A stretch of DNA of 46,714 bases from Irineochytrium annulatum (GCA_027600665.1 JADGJL010000082.1:1-46714), one strand, 5' to 3'. Counted from the stretch's first letter, positions 27,447-38,650 are shown. Notes: generated from the sequence alone by a model not told the origin. A program made the numbers and translations.

Positions 27447-28084
27447 CTACAAACGCGCGGGCCGCGCAGATGGCGGAGGCACTCTGATCATTATGGGGTC
27501 CTTGAAAAACACCTCCTCCGTGTCCTCATTGGGGTGGGCTTGGCTAGCGTTCCGCTCGTAGACGACGCAGGCAAAATCCGTCTGACTGTGAAGGGCGATC
27601 ATCGGATGATGCCATGTCCCCGGGGCGTAGTTAAATCCTTGTGTCGACGACCCAATAAATGCAGCGAGGGTGGACATGTCCGGCTTATCTGTCCTCGGGT
27701 CGTTGTTTGCGACGATAAGTAAATACGCCTGCTCTGGCACGCCGTCCTTCGTCATCGGGATGAACATCTGCGTTGAATGCTTGTGACGTTCGAGCAGCTT
27801 TAACCGAAATGGCAGATCGGTTGCCGGCGAGGATCGAAACAAGCAGACATTCGCTGTCGCTGGTGGCGACGCGGTCGACCGTAGGTTGATCAAACCAGAA
27901 AGGTGATTCAGTCTCCTCGCCGTCCTACACATGATCAGCGCTCGACGTTCCTTACGGCATGCGTTGAATGAGATTCCCACCCATGGTTCGCGTTGACCCC
28001 CAATGCAGCCTCTACGCCGATCACGTCCCCGTACCGACGGAACCCGGCTATCGTCAGAGGCGTCGCCTGCAGCTCCTCTAACAT
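27447..28084 (-). CDS. DAL3: ureidoglycolate lyase
   Basis: Splits ureidoglycolate to glyoxylate and urea, the last step of allantoin (purine) breakdown used for nitrogen scavenging. Exons 28084-27981 and 27924-27447 sum to 582 nt, giving 193 residues, typical of the family. Motifs: AGFRRYGDVIG near the start, the NHGTARRLNHLSGLINLR block across the intron junction, LPFRLKLLERHKHSTQMFIP, DKPDMSTLAAFIGSSTQGFN and the cupin-like APGTWHHPMIAL. No other allantoin genes lie nearby, so it is not in a DAL cluster here. The C-terminus ends in a Pro/Arg-rich tail. Start is 60 bp from GGA; the stop is adjacent (0 bp) to that of the coiled-coil gene. Confidence 0.93.
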
Positions 28085-28144
28085 CTCTACAACAACAGTC
28101 GCACAATCAATCAATCACGTTCGTCAAATTCGATACGCGCCATC

Positions 28145-30583
28145 ATGTCGCTCCAACACGCCATCAACAGCCTCGGCACGATCGCCAACGCGACGATGAT
28201 GCCAGCATCACCACTGGCTATGCAGATAGGTTAGTAAGACCACCTTGGTCTTGCGCGTTTACCTAAAGTTTGTCTTCTCAATTGCACAGATCATGCCTGC
28301 AATACTGAGAACGGCTCGCCCAACTTGGCTCTGAATATGGAGATATGTGACCTTCTGAACCAGAAGCAAAAGGGATAGTTGGGTGTTTTTGTTGCGACCA
28401 GCCGTTAAGTCGAAATTTTCAGCCCAAGGGAGGCCGCTTTCGCCATTTTGAGAAACGTGAACGGAAGGAGCCAGCAAGCGGCGCTGAATGGGCTGACGGT
28501 TTGGCCCATATCCTTTAGAATTCTTTTGATGTAAAATTGTTCAGCTCTTGGACCAGTTGGTTAAGAATTGTGGATACCCCTTTCATTTAGTTCTCTCGAC
28601 GAAGGAGTTCCTCAATGAGCTTGTCCGGAAGTTTCCTGAGCGGCCAACGGTCTGTCGACGCTTTTGAGTTCGATACCTAACGGTGTCACTGCATTATAGA
28701 CTATCACCCCTACACAATACCGGATTTTGGAGTTAATTCAACAATGGAACGCGACCCTCTGCGTCAACTCCCGCTACAAAGACGACTTTAAGCACATCAC
28801 GGATATGTACCGCCTGTTGTCGTACAAAGGCTACCATTTCCCCGGCTTAGCGACGGATTCGGCCGCAGTTCTCACTCCCCGAGACGTACGCTGATTTGCA
28901 TTATTGTTCGTGTCCTAAGTACTTCTAGACATTGCAAACCGAAGAGGAGCTGGAGGAGCAGGACCGTGTGGCTCAGGGAGCCAAATTGCAAGAGCTCCTG
29001 CGCATCGGCACCCCGGCGGCCTTGGAGCAAGCAAATGAGTTGATGAAAGTCATGGCTGGCTATGTAGGGATGGTGCATGAGGTCAAGGTTAATCTGATGT
29101 CGCAGGATCTGGAGCAACGGCCGGATTACCGGAAGCAAGTGAACAACGACTTAGATAAAATCGAAACTCAAGTCATTGAGCTCAATGACCTTCTAAATCA
29201 GCGGCGGGCAGAAGATCGGTTTAATCACGACAACAACCTGGAGGTAAATTGGCATGAATGCTCAATGTGCTAATCGTTAAAAAGACACTTTATGGGACTG
29301 CGAAATCATCGCAATCCCGAATCCAAAAGCTGATTTCGGATGGCGACGATGAGGAGCGTGTCGGTAGGCGCTATGAGATGCTGGTGTGTACTGATGCGGG
29401 GGTGCTAGAACGGCTGCTGGAGTTAAACGACCTGATAAACAACGTCATTACGAAGTACACCGACTTTAAGTGCGGCAAAGCGGTCGACAGGACGGTAATT
29501 ACACCAAGCGGGAGGGTTCACGCCGGTGTGCAGGATGCTTCGCCAACCGTCGGCGCCATTAGCCTCATCGACTTCGATGACTCAATCCCCTCTGTCCCTG
29601 TCCAGCAAAGCTTTGGTACCTCAGTTACCCTGAGTCAGCCGTCAGTGGGCCCAATCGGAGGGGCGCCGTCTGCGCATGCGCCTGCGGTTTCTTCTAAGAA
29701 CCCGATGGACGACATCTTTGGCTTGGATTTTGGTGGTTCGCCTGCTCCGAGCTCACAGCCTGGGTTCGGAGGCGCTTCTATGGGTATGGGAATGGGAATG
29801 GGGGCGGGGATGGGTATGGGGTTGGGGATGGGGATGATGTCGCAGATATCGCCAACGGGCACGCCGGCCAACACACCTTCGGGAATGTCTTCATCAAATG
29901 CGGGTGGAGGGATGAATGACCTTTTGTCACTGGACTCGTTTATGCAGCCAAGCGCAAGTATGCAGCCGCCCGCGGCGGTGAACCCCGCATCGGCAATGGC
30001 TCCTCTTTCACCAGTGTCGGGCTTCGACCATCTTCGGGTTGATGGTGGGAATAGTGCTGCATGCTCGACGTGCGCCATCTTACTAACATGAGTGGCAATT
30101 AGAAACGCCGTCTTTTCAAGATTCGAGATGGAAAGACTTCTTTAACAAAAACGGTCTTCAGGTTGGAAACGATGCAGCGCGAATTTTCCTGACTTTCGCA
30201 AGATAAAATGGATGGGTACTTCTAGATCTGATGGAGTATACGATGCGAAAGTTCTTTTTATCAACACCACTCCGGTTCCGTTCACGTCCCTCGCCTTTCA
30301 AGTTGCTGTCCCGAAGGTACAATGATTCGCACGTCCTTCATGCTAAAGGAGTATTAGTCAATGCAGCTGCAGTTGGATGCGATGTCCGGGACCGAAGTCC
30401 CACCACTCAACCAATCGCAAATCAGCCAAAGGTTGCTGATCTCAAACCCGTCAAAGGTATATTTTTCTTGTTCACACACCCACTCACCCGCTCCGAAACA
30501 AGTCTCCCCTTAGAATCAAGTTTAAAGTGTCATATTTGGTAAATGGTGCCTCCGTTGAGGAGTCCGGTGAATACGCTAGTTAA
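28145..30583 (+). CDS. GGA: GGA-type clathrin adaptor (VHS-GAT-GAE)
   Basis: Arf-dependent adaptor sorting cargo from the trans-Golgi to endosomes. VHS domain: PNLALNMEICDLLNQ, PREAAFAILRNVNG, LLDQLVKNCGYPFHLV, TKEFLNELVRKFPERPT, QYRILELIQQWN and YRLLSYKGYHFPG. GAT domain: LQELLRIGTPAALEQANELM, then LLELNDLINNVITKY. The hinge has a DDIFGLDFGG segment and a Gly/Met-rich repeat (about 29780-29835). The ear domain is complete: VLFINTTPVPFTSLAFQVAV, LLISNPSK, IKFKVSYLVNGASVEESGEY. The exon ending KQ in the VHS domain lacks a GT donor: read through, it meets TAG at 28376; a GC-AG intron 28366-28422 restores frame. The first exon (from 28145) is weakly supported and the true N-terminus may differ. 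Introns are otherwise about 40-64 nt. Confidence 0.9.
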
Positions 30584-30592
30584 GCTCGTCAT

Positions 30593-30598
30593 TTTATT
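30593..30598 (-). terminator. AATAAA for LRRC74-like transcript
   Basis: Minus-strand AATAAA about 105 nt past the LRRC74-like stop at 30703, lying just after the GGA stop. Together with the plus-strand hexamer at 30693 it implies that the two convergent transcripts overlap at their 3' ends. Confidence 0.4.
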
Positions 30599-30692
30599 TT
30601 TTTCATTTTTTTTCATTTTTTTAATTAATTTTTTTTACTTTCCCATTTTTAAACATCTACGCCCCTTTATACTTCTACCCGCAATCATTATA

Positions 30693-30698
30693 AATAAA
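30693..30698 (+). terminator. AATAAA for GGA transcript
   Basis: Plus-strand hexamer 110 nt after the GGA stop and 5 bp before the end of the convergent LRRC74-like gene. The region between the two stops is T-rich. Confidence 0.4.
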
Positions 30699-30702
30699 TG
30701 TA

Positions 30703-32409
30703 TTACTCCTCGAACGTTATCTCTGGCTTCTCTGCCTTCAACTCCTCCAGCTTTACCCGGGTCTCCCGCGTCAACTTTATCCCCTTCAAAGATAGCTTCC
30801 TTAGACAGTTTGAGGACAAAACGGCTTTAAAAAGGGCGACCGCCCCAAGATCCCCGAAGGGATTGTCGGACAAATTCAGATCCTTGATGCTATAGTTCTG
30901 TTCGATTCCCTTTGAAATCGCAATCACGGCTGCGTCGGTAACACGGCATCGGCTTTAAAGAGCGTTAGCGAGTCGAGTAATAGCGGTAGAGAGAACCTGA
31001 GGTTTAATGACTGAATAGCGTTGGTCTTTACAAGATACAAGCTCACGGGCAGCCCATTCTCGCCCAGACCGTTATCCTGGAAGTTAAGATTGGATAGAAC
31101 GAGGTTTTCCTTGTCGAACATGTTAAAAAAGCGAGAGGAATCAGAATAGTACCTTCACATTGTTCAAAAAACCGGCCATTCCCTTAGACCTTATGTGATT
31201 CCAAGCTTGAATCGCGGTTAGTTACAAAACGTCTACTATCGGCTTACAGAAGTTCAGCTCCTTAAGGGCATCGTTTGCTGCAAGGCCAGCGCCGAGTGCA
31301 ATCGCCCCAATGTCGCCGACTTTATTTTGACTAAGGTCAAGACCTTAACACCGCATCAGTTTCGTGCTGGTTAAAGATAGAATAACGGCAAGACTTTTAC
31401 TTTGCAAAGTCGAGTTTTGTCGGAGGCCTTCCGCGAGGTGCGTTGCCTCCTTATCGCCGAGATTATTGCCTGCAGTTTCAACAAGCGTGTAATGAGAACT
31501 CCGCAACCCGACAGTGTGACACTTGCCTTTTAAAATCAATGTCTTCAGCGTCCCGTTAAAACCCAACATCTCCGCGATCTCCACGGCACCCTGCAAACCC
31601 AGCCTATTGTCCGCAAGGTTAAGGTAGACGAGAGAGCGATTAATCTGAAGACTCCGGCCAATGTAGGCTCCTCCTCCTTCAATCCAGTTGTTTGATAGGT
31701 TCAGGTGGACGAGCGCCGTGTTTGACTGTACCGTCTTAGCCTTCGAATTACACCACAAAATTACCTCTAACACCGCGGCGATAGCCTCTGCACCTTTTGG
31801 GCCGAGTCCGCGATGGCTTATGGTGATCTCCGTTTCTCCGGCGCGAATGCGTTCACAGAAGTATGAAGCGGGCACAATGCCTAGGACCTTGCATGCTGTG
31901 TTGTAGACATCCAGATGGTTCTTTTTCGTAATGATACCTAAGAACCATGCGAATGCTCGGTAAAAGGGCTTCATGCAATCAATACTATATCATATCCCAC
32001 CTTCGACTTCCAGGTCTGTCTCAAAACCGTCTTCGTCATCATCGAACACCTCAAAGTCGTCCTCCTCCTCGAGCTCGTCGTTCTCCACCTTCCGCCGCTG
32101 CGCGTCGAAAGCCGAGGAGCGCTTCTTGGGCTTCTTCGGCAGCGGGGGCTCGGTTTCCGTCATGATGGGCTCATCTTCTCCGACGGCCGCCTCGACTAGG
32201 TCATCGCCGGTCATATCGCCGGTCATATCGTGACCGTGATCCTGTGGCTCCTCGGTATCCTCCTCATTGACGGTCCCCTCATCATCGGCCCCTTCGTCGT
32301 CGGCCTCGACAGCGGGTTCGCTCGGGGCCAACTCTACGTTGACATTGGCATCGGCATGGACATCAACATCAACATCGACATCGACATCGGCCTCATCCTC
32401 GCTCGACAT
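30703..32409 (-). CDS. LRRC74-like leucine-rich repeat protein
   Basis: Exon 1 (32409-32001) encodes a very acidic N-terminus with a (Asp-Val) repeat, an Asp/Glu-rich middle and the segment FEVFDDDEDGFETDLEVE. Exon 2 begins at 31937 and gives the LRRC74 signature: HLDVYNTACKVLGIVPASYF then ISHRGLGPKGAEAIAAVLE. RNase-inhibitor-type LRRs follow: NTALVHLNLSNNWIEGGGAY, SLVYLNLADNRLGLQGAVEI, NLGDKEATHLAEGLRQNSTL, LDLSQNKVGDIGAIALGAGL and SIKDLNLSDNPFGDLGAVAL. The C-terminus is LKAEKPEITFEE. The gene is split by several small introns; some repeat-to-repeat joins were not fixed exactly. LRRC74/LRRC34-type proteins occur mainly in ciliated lineages, which suggests but does not prove a flagellar role. 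Convergent with GGA, 119 bp between stops. Confidence 0.85.
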
Positions 32410-32712
32410 GGTTCCTCTGGACGGGATCCGTGCTAAATGCGTTTCTGGGAAGACGCCGCGCTGCGCTGTGCAAAAGACTCAGTTCCTGGACGACAATATC
32501 AATCCTGAGGAGGCAGTGGTCTCGCACCTTGGCCTGCAGGATGCTCTCGTTTGTCGTCGTAATGGTCGCACCCAATTGACGGAAACGCCTTCAGGGGAAG
32601 CTCGTCAAAGTTCAGCGTCACGATCACCACTTGCTCTCGGTCTGTGTCTCCTGCATCAGCTACTGGCACGAGCTACTGGGACGATCGCAGCTCCCTGGAC
32701 GCCACGATCTCG

Positions 32713-34520
32713 ATGTCGGACCTCGTGATCACCCGCCGCTCGTCGAGTCTGCGCGAAAAGGCCAAGGAGCCGGCGTCGACGCCAACGTGGGGGTTGTTCT
32801 CGTTCACCCAGCCAAAGGCGCGGCCGCGGAACAGCTCGGACGTGCAGAAGACTGAGAATCCGTCCGCAGCGCCGTGCACGAACGGTAACGGGAACGGGAT
32901 CGCGGAGGAGGATGAGGACGATCACGCCCGAGGGTCCCACCCGAACGGCAATGGTTTCCCGGAGCGGAACGCGTCCGAGTCCGAGCTCCTGGCGCTTTTG
33001 GAGAGCGAGAACGCCTCGCTGAGACAGGACCCGAAGTCTGTGCTGGCCGAGGAGGGCAACCTGATGACCGACCTCACGACCCTCCAAACCCTCACGAGCT
33101 ACTTGACAAAGTCCGTCGCGACACTCGACGAGGAGGAAACGCGGTTTTGGAACTCAATCATCGAGGAGGCAAACGAGGACGCCGAGCGGAAGGGCGGGGC
33201 AGCAGGGGCCGGCATTAGCAAGATCTCGAATCTGCTCATGATCAAGATCCGGAGGGGTATCCCGCCGCATCTGCGGAGCCAGATATGGAAGATCATGGCG
33301 GGCGCACAACCGAAGCAGCTGGAGTCTATTTACGCAAACTTGCTGCAGGAGGAAAGTTCGTCCGAGAGGATCATCAAGCGGGACATACCTCGGACGTTTC
33401 CGAAGCTCGAGATGTTCAAGGACGAGGACGGACAAGGCCAGAAGTCGCTATTTAATCTCCTTAAAGCGTACAGTGTGTACGACCGGGAGTGCGGGTACTG
33501 CCAAGGACTGAGTTTCGTCGTGGCGCCTTTGCTGATGCAGAATGTAAAGTCTTGATCCTTGGCTTACCCTGGTGCGTCTATTTAACGGCGCAAGAAACCT
33601 AGATGTCTGAACTCGACGCCTTCGCAATCTTTGTCCGCCTCATGGAGGAGACGCCTTCGCGGTCAAACCTGCGGACCTTTGGCCTCCGGACGCTCTTTAT
33701 GCCCCAAATGCCCGGTCTCCACCTAATGCTTTACCAGCACTCGGAGCTCGTCCGACTCTACCTCCCTCGTCTCTTCGCCCACCTGGTCGAGAACAACGTG
33801 ATGGCGGACACATACGCGTCACCATGGTTCCTGACCCTGTTCACCTACAACTTCCCGCTGCCACTCGTGTTCAGGATTTTCGACATCATTTTTGCGGAGG
33901 GAGCTGTAGAGACGATGCTGAGATTCAGCATCGCCGTGCTGAAGCGGAATCAGGTAGGGAGGTTGCCTTCGTTATAAAATGGCGAATATGTCTAATGGAT
34001 AGTGTGCAGGAAAATCTGCTGAACGAGTTTGAGCTTGAAGGCATCCTGGAATTCCTTAAAGGCGGCAAGCTCTACAAAGTGTACGAGGAAGATCCCGAGA
34101 AGGTCGTGCAGGACGCCGTCGAGCTCGAAACCGTTATTACCCCAACGCTTTTAGGAAAGATTGCCATAAAGTGGGTTCTTTCGGCATCGCTGATGCATTA
34201 ATGTAACGATGACTAGCTATCAAACCGAAAAGCAGCTCCGCCGGACGGAGCAGATGAGCGAGGTTAAGCAGCTGCGGCTCGAGGCCCAGCGTCTAACGGT
34301 GGAGAACAGCCAGCTGACGCAGGACGTTGCCACGCTCCGCGAGAGCCTGCACGTGGCGGAGAACAGGAGATTGAGGGACCTCCAGATTCTTAACGGCGAG
34401 TTTGAGGCCGCGATGGAAAGTTGGCAGGCTGAGCGGAGGAACGACGTGGAATTGATACGGGAGCTCCAGTCGGAGGTTTCACGGCTGAAGGTCGCTGCTG
34501 GGAGGGTTACACCGAAGTGA
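32713..34520 (+). CDS. TBC-domain Rab GTPase-activating protein (Gyp5/EVI5-like)
   Basis: Stimulates GTP hydrolysis by a Rab, limiting vesicle traffic. Exons 32713-33543, 33603-33953, 34010-34170 and 34217-34520 give 548 residues. A Ser/Asn-rich N-terminal region precedes the TBC domain: KIRRGIPPHLRSQIWKIMAG, the arginine finger in IIKRDIPRTFPK, SLFNLLKAYSVYDRECGYCQ with the glutamine finger YCQG, then FVRLMEE, LMLYQHSELVRLYLPRLFAH, YASPWFLTLFTYNFPLPLVF and RIFDIIFAEGAVETMLRFSI. A C-terminal coiled coil (QMSEVKQLRLEAQRLTVENS and on) is as in EVI5/Gyp5. The upstream frame is open for another 50 codons without an ATG, so an extra 5' exon is possible, perhaps starting at 32408, which overlaps the ATG of the divergent LRRC74-like gene. 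Confidence 0.92.
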
Positions 34521-34969
34521 GGCTGGTGTGAGTGGCGGGTGTTTATTTTCTCTGTTGCCTTTAAAACTGCGCGTGTTATATTTTACGTGTATTTATGCGG
34601 ATTTTAATAGTCCATAACAAGAAAGCACAAGTAACTACTGTGATGAAGAGTCATGTAAATACCTCGAGTATCCCTCCCTGTCCATCGAGTTCGCAATGTC
34701 TATGCAACCACTAATTTTCTTCCTATCCTAGTAACGGTGATTTGGATCGGACGAAAGGAGATAAATACGGAGAAATGCCGTTGCCAGAATGCGTGCGGAA
34801 GTTCTTGGCTTCATTTGTACGAAAGCCAATGAGCAACCGTTTCAACGACCTCGACAGAAAGCCATTCATTTGAGCAAATCTGTAAGAGGTGTGAATAATG
34901 AAGGCATTGTATCGCTACTATCGCGCGATTTAGCTGCTCACACGCTGATCACCTTCATCAAAATGACGT

Positions 34970-35298
34970 TAGAATGCACACTTCTTAATCTTCATATCCG
35001 CCTGGCCCCGTGCGTCGTACTGGCCACTGGGGTCGCCAGCCTTGAATTAGCACAACACAACCACTCACTCGAAAAAGTCGGGTACAACCCCGTATTCCAC
35101 CGGTGCGTCGCCATATCGCAGTGCAGTTCTGCCACCACAACACATCGTTTTCGATAAATTTGATCCACACGTCCGCAGGTCGTCAGCAGCGCGTGGTGAC
35201 GATGCAGCAAAAGGTAATGTGCAAATATGCACAAAGAGATAGACTAGGGAAGACAGAAACCAAAAACAGTGGCACCGAAGCCAGAACATAGCAACCAA
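34970..35298 (-). CDS. possible small two-exon gene, unknown
   Basis: Minus-strand frames are open on both sides of a 28-nt candidate intron (donor gtgagt, acceptor caag). One join would end SGQYDARGQADMKIKKCAF, another RRTGPGGYED. An upstream hydrophobic segment (CFWFLSSLVYLFVHICTLPF) could be a signal peptide. No family recognised; the correct frame is not determined. Confidence 0.2.
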
Positions 35299-35352
35299 AA
35301 ATTACTCAAACAAGAATGGGGTAAAAAAACCTAAAAATACAGATGAAAAATA

Positions 35353-35375
35353 ATATATATATATATATATATATA
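35353..35375. repeat. (AT)n microsatellite
   Basis: Uninterrupted AT dinucleotide run of 23 bases in otherwise noncoding DNA. Confidence 0.95.
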
Positions 35376-36147
35376 AAGGAATGAAATACATGAACCATCA
35401 CCAGAAACTCCTCGGCCACTCGTGCACCGATTCCGGCCAACGCGGCCCAACGAAATCGTCGGGGACCCCACATCTCCCTCGCCCTGCTCGTCAGCGTCCG
35501 GCTCGTCGTGACCCCCTCGCCTCGGCCCCCGATTCCTCCCCGCCGTTGGCGGCAACATCACCGACGGTTGCGGGTCCGCCGGCGCCGAAGTGCGCGACCG
35601 CCCTTCCAGCGCCCAACGGCAGCGCCGAGTGCCGCCGCCCGTCGTCGTCGCGCGGGCTCCGATGGACTCCCGTCAGCGCTGCCGCCCATGCTAGCGCCGT
35701 GCATCCTCACCAGCGCCGGCAGTATGTGCAGCATCTCCGCTCACTACATCTGTTGAACCACGCGCACGCGTCCGGCCCCGCCGCCACATGAAGGGCCAGC
35801 GCCACTGTAGCACGCGGTATGGCGTCGGTGGCGGGCTGAGGGGTCGCGTTGCGTTGATATTAATGCTGGAGCCGTCCAGCGGCGTCGGAGGCAGGATGTC
35901 GAGAAGGATGGGCGTGTGATTTGGCTCGTTGGCCGAATATGAGTCCCGCTTGTAGCAGGCCGACAAAACGATGTTGTGGGTGAGGGTTAAGGTGAGAAAG
36001 GCGTTGTGATAAGGATCCCGACTGGGCTTCGAGAAAGCGCCTCATTTGACACCCGCCGTGATCGTTGCGCTCCCGACTTGCACAAGGGACCTCCGCCACC
36101 CCTTATCCAACACCACATCATTGACTCGGGTCTACGTCCCGAGACCA

Positions 36148-37922
36148 ATGCCGCCGCCGATGTTCGCGCCCCGACGGCTGCCCCTGCTCCAGGCTCGCCT
36201 GCTTGCCACGACCAACCTCTCCCCAACAAACCCGGCCTGGTCGCCCCAGGTGGTCCGGCCCTACAAGGACAAGCCCCTGATCGACCTCCTGAACTCCTAC
36301 GCGGTTTTCAAGCTCTGCGCTTTCCCGCCGCTCGTTGACTGGACGCCCTCATTACTCCGTGCCGCCGAGGTAACGCGGATGAAGTGGCTAGCGAACGGCG
36401 TCGTCAAGGGCACGTTCTTCAAACACTTTTGCGGCGGGGAGACCATCAAAGAGGTCCTGCCGACCATGTCGAGCTTCCAGAGCCGAGGCATTGGCAGCAT
36501 CCTCGACCTCGCGATGGAGGCCGACTTGGGTGATAAGTCGTCCATGACGCCACTGCAGGCCAGGCAGCAGGCAAAGCACATCGCGAAGCTCATGACGGAG
36601 AGCATTGACATCGCGTCGGAGCAGCCTGACAGCTTCATCGCGGCGAAGGTGACGGCGTTTTGGCCGCCGGACCTGCTACTGAAGTGGAGCGTAAACTTGG
36701 CGGCCCTCAAGGCCGCGTACGCGAGCATCAACACCAACACCACGGGCGTCACGTTCGAGGAGGCTTGCAAGATGAAGAGCAAGTTTCCGCAACTCGAACG
36801 CGCCACTATGTCGAAACTATTCCCGGCTCAAGCGTCGGACCCGAACGCGCGGATGGACTGGATTGCGGTCTCAGACGTCTTCACCATCGGCAACCCCATC
36901 GCGCGCGCTGCGCTCGTTGGCGTCAAAGACGGCATTACGGAGGCGGACTTCGAGTCCACAGACGCCGTCATGGAGGAGATGAAGGGCTTGCTGGCGCATG
37001 CGAGGAACAAGGGTGTGCGCGTCATGATTGACGCCGAGCAAACGTACTTTCAACCGGCGATCGACGACGTGGCCATCTCGCTGTCACGGGAATTCAACCC
37101 GAAGCTTACGAGCGAGGGGAGGGCCGTTGTTTACAACACGTATCAGATGTATTTGAGGGGATCACTGGAGAGGCTGAGGACGGATCTCGACAGGGCTGAG
37201 AGGGGCGGGTACTGCTTCGGCGTCAAGATTGTACGAGGTAGGCAGCTGCACGGAGCGTTTATATTCGCTTCTTTTACTCATCGTTGGAATTAAAGGCGCC
37301 TACATGGTCTCCGAGCGCGAGCGTGCCGAGGACCTCAACTACCCTGACCCGATTCAGCCGGACCTCGCCTCGACGCACGCTTCCTACAACGGCGCCATCG
37401 ACCTCCTCGTCTCCCGCCTGGCGTCCCACCCTGGCCCCTCGACCTCGCCATCTCAGCCGCTGACGTTTGTCGTGGCCTCGCACAACCGCGACAGCGTCTT
37501 CCGCGCCGTCAACGCCATGGTCGCGCAGGGCATCGTCGACGATGGGAAAGAGGGTAGGGTTGCGTTCGCGCAGCTCATGGGCATGCAGGACGGTACAAGC
37601 TACGCGCTGGCCGCGAACGGATTCAAAGTCTACAAGGTGAGCGGGTGAACGTAGCGTTGGACGGAAGGAGGAAGCTCATTATTAACAACGTCAACTTTCG
37701 TCCCGCGTCTAGTACATTCCTTATGGCCCGATTGACGTCACAATTCCGTACCTCCTCCGCCGCGCGCAGGAGAACTCGGCTGTTCTCGGCGCCGTCGCAG
37801 AGGACCGGAGAAACATCGGTGACGAGATCCGTCGGCGGTGGCCATTTAATGCTTCGACCCAGGGCGGCGGCGGGGGCACGAGGGGTCGGGATGGGCAGAC
37901 GAAGGCGGTGGAGGCCGCATGA
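36148..37922 (+). CDS. PUT1: proline dehydrogenase, mitochondrial
   Basis: FAD enzyme of the mitochondrial inner membrane oxidising proline to pyrroline-5-carboxylate, first step of proline catabolism. Exons 36148-37237, 37296-37636 and 37713-37922 sum to 1,641 nt, giving 546 residues. The Arg-rich, acid-poor N-terminus (FAPRRLPLLQARLLATTN) is a good mitochondrial presequence. Then: LIDLLNSYAVFKLCAFPPLV, FFKHFCGGETIKEVLPTM, barrel strands including VRVMIDAEQTYFQPAID, AVVYNTYQMYLRG, FGVKIVRGAYMVSERERAED, VVASHNRDSVFRAVNAM, LMGMQDGTSYALAANGFKVY and YIPYGPIDVTIPYLLRRAQE. Catalytic and FAD-contact motifs are intact. The tail carries a Gly-run (GGGGG) after RRRWPFN. ATG 36148 is the only in-frame ATG upstream of the domain. 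Confidence 0.95.
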
Positions 37923-38311
37923 TCTTCCTATCTATTCACTGCAGAGTTTTTCCTTATCGTGGACGTTTGCTTTCCAGTGGTGAATGAAGGTTTTGGGGTG
38001 CACATCATATGCTTCACGTTCGTTTACATTGCTTAACAGTGACATTGTTTCTGATTCTATTTTTCCTCACTCTCAGCCTGCATATTGTTCCTGAGTTTTA
38101 TTATACTATACATTGTTTATTTCTTCTACTTTTATCCTTCGCGTTATTGACTGAATTGCAGTAAATTCTTATTTCCACATCCAGTTCGTTGAAGCTTTGC
38201 GAAATTGACGCAAGGCTCAGGCATCATCATTCTTCACCAACCCGCATTCCCAGGGACGATCCGCGCCCGGTCACCGCAGATACGCTCCATACCCGATCCT
38301 GATATCACGCA
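37923..38311. other. intergenic, 389 bp
   Basis: T-rich and AT-rich 3' flank of PUT1 followed by the upstream region of a small gene. No gene or repeat seen. Confidence 0.5.
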
Positions 38312-38650
38312 ATGCCTGGTCTCCTCTTACTGACGCCGCCCCCAACGCGCACCCGCGACCTTCAACTCGCCTCCAGTCTCCTCGCCGAGCTCGAGGTCGA
38401 GCTGAACGAGATTCGCGAGGCCCAGGCCGTTCTGGACGGCCGCTTGGCCGAGCTTGAGGGTACCGTGCTCGCCGGCGACCTGGAGAGGGGCAGGTTCCTT
38501 AGGGAGAGGTTGGAGCCGCTTGTGCAGGGACACTTGGCTGCACGGGAGAGGACGAGCCAGTTGACGGTGCGGCTGAGGACCATGGAGGAGGAGCTTTTGG
38601 ATATCAGGAAGAGGGATGCGGAGGAGGGTGCGGAGGCTGGTGGAAGGTGA
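38312..38650 (+). CDS. small coiled-coil protein
   Basis: Intronless 112-residue frame, rich in Leu, Glu and Arg with strong heptad character from residue 17 to 105 (LASSLLAELEVELNEIREAQ, then LAELEG, then ERTSQLTVRLRTMEEELLDI). No membrane segment or known motif. Codon choice (GAG/CTC/AGG) resembles its GC-rich neighbours. Size and composition resemble small subunits of BLOC/BORC, prefoldin-like or spindle assemblies, but I cannot assign it. A shadow frame also overlaps its 3' end (38616-39011) and looks nonspecific. Confidence 0.6.
   Translation: MPGLLLLTPPPTRTRDLQLASSLLAELEVELNEIREAQAVLDGRLAELEGTVLAGDLERGRFLRERLEPLVQGHLAARERTSQLTVRLRTMEEELLDIRKRDAEEGAEAGGR

Larger units (their letters stand above)
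34521..36147. other. 1.6-kb stretch without a confident gene
   Basis: Between the TBC gene and proline dehydrogenase. It holds an (AT)n microsatellite (35353-35375), a minus-strand candidate exon pair near 35300-34970 whose frames change at a plausible gtgagt donor (35070), and a GC-rich part (35400-36000) with Pro/Ala/Arg-rich frames on both strands. One minus frame (35966-35740) contains ANEPNHTPILLDILPPTPLD. None gives a recognisable family or a full model, so a small hypothetical gene on the minus strand is possible but unproven. Confidence 0.3.

Noticed and set aside
36046..36147. upstream extension of proline dehydrogenase
   Set aside because: The open frame lacks an ATG before 36148, and the presequence-like region begins at that ATG.
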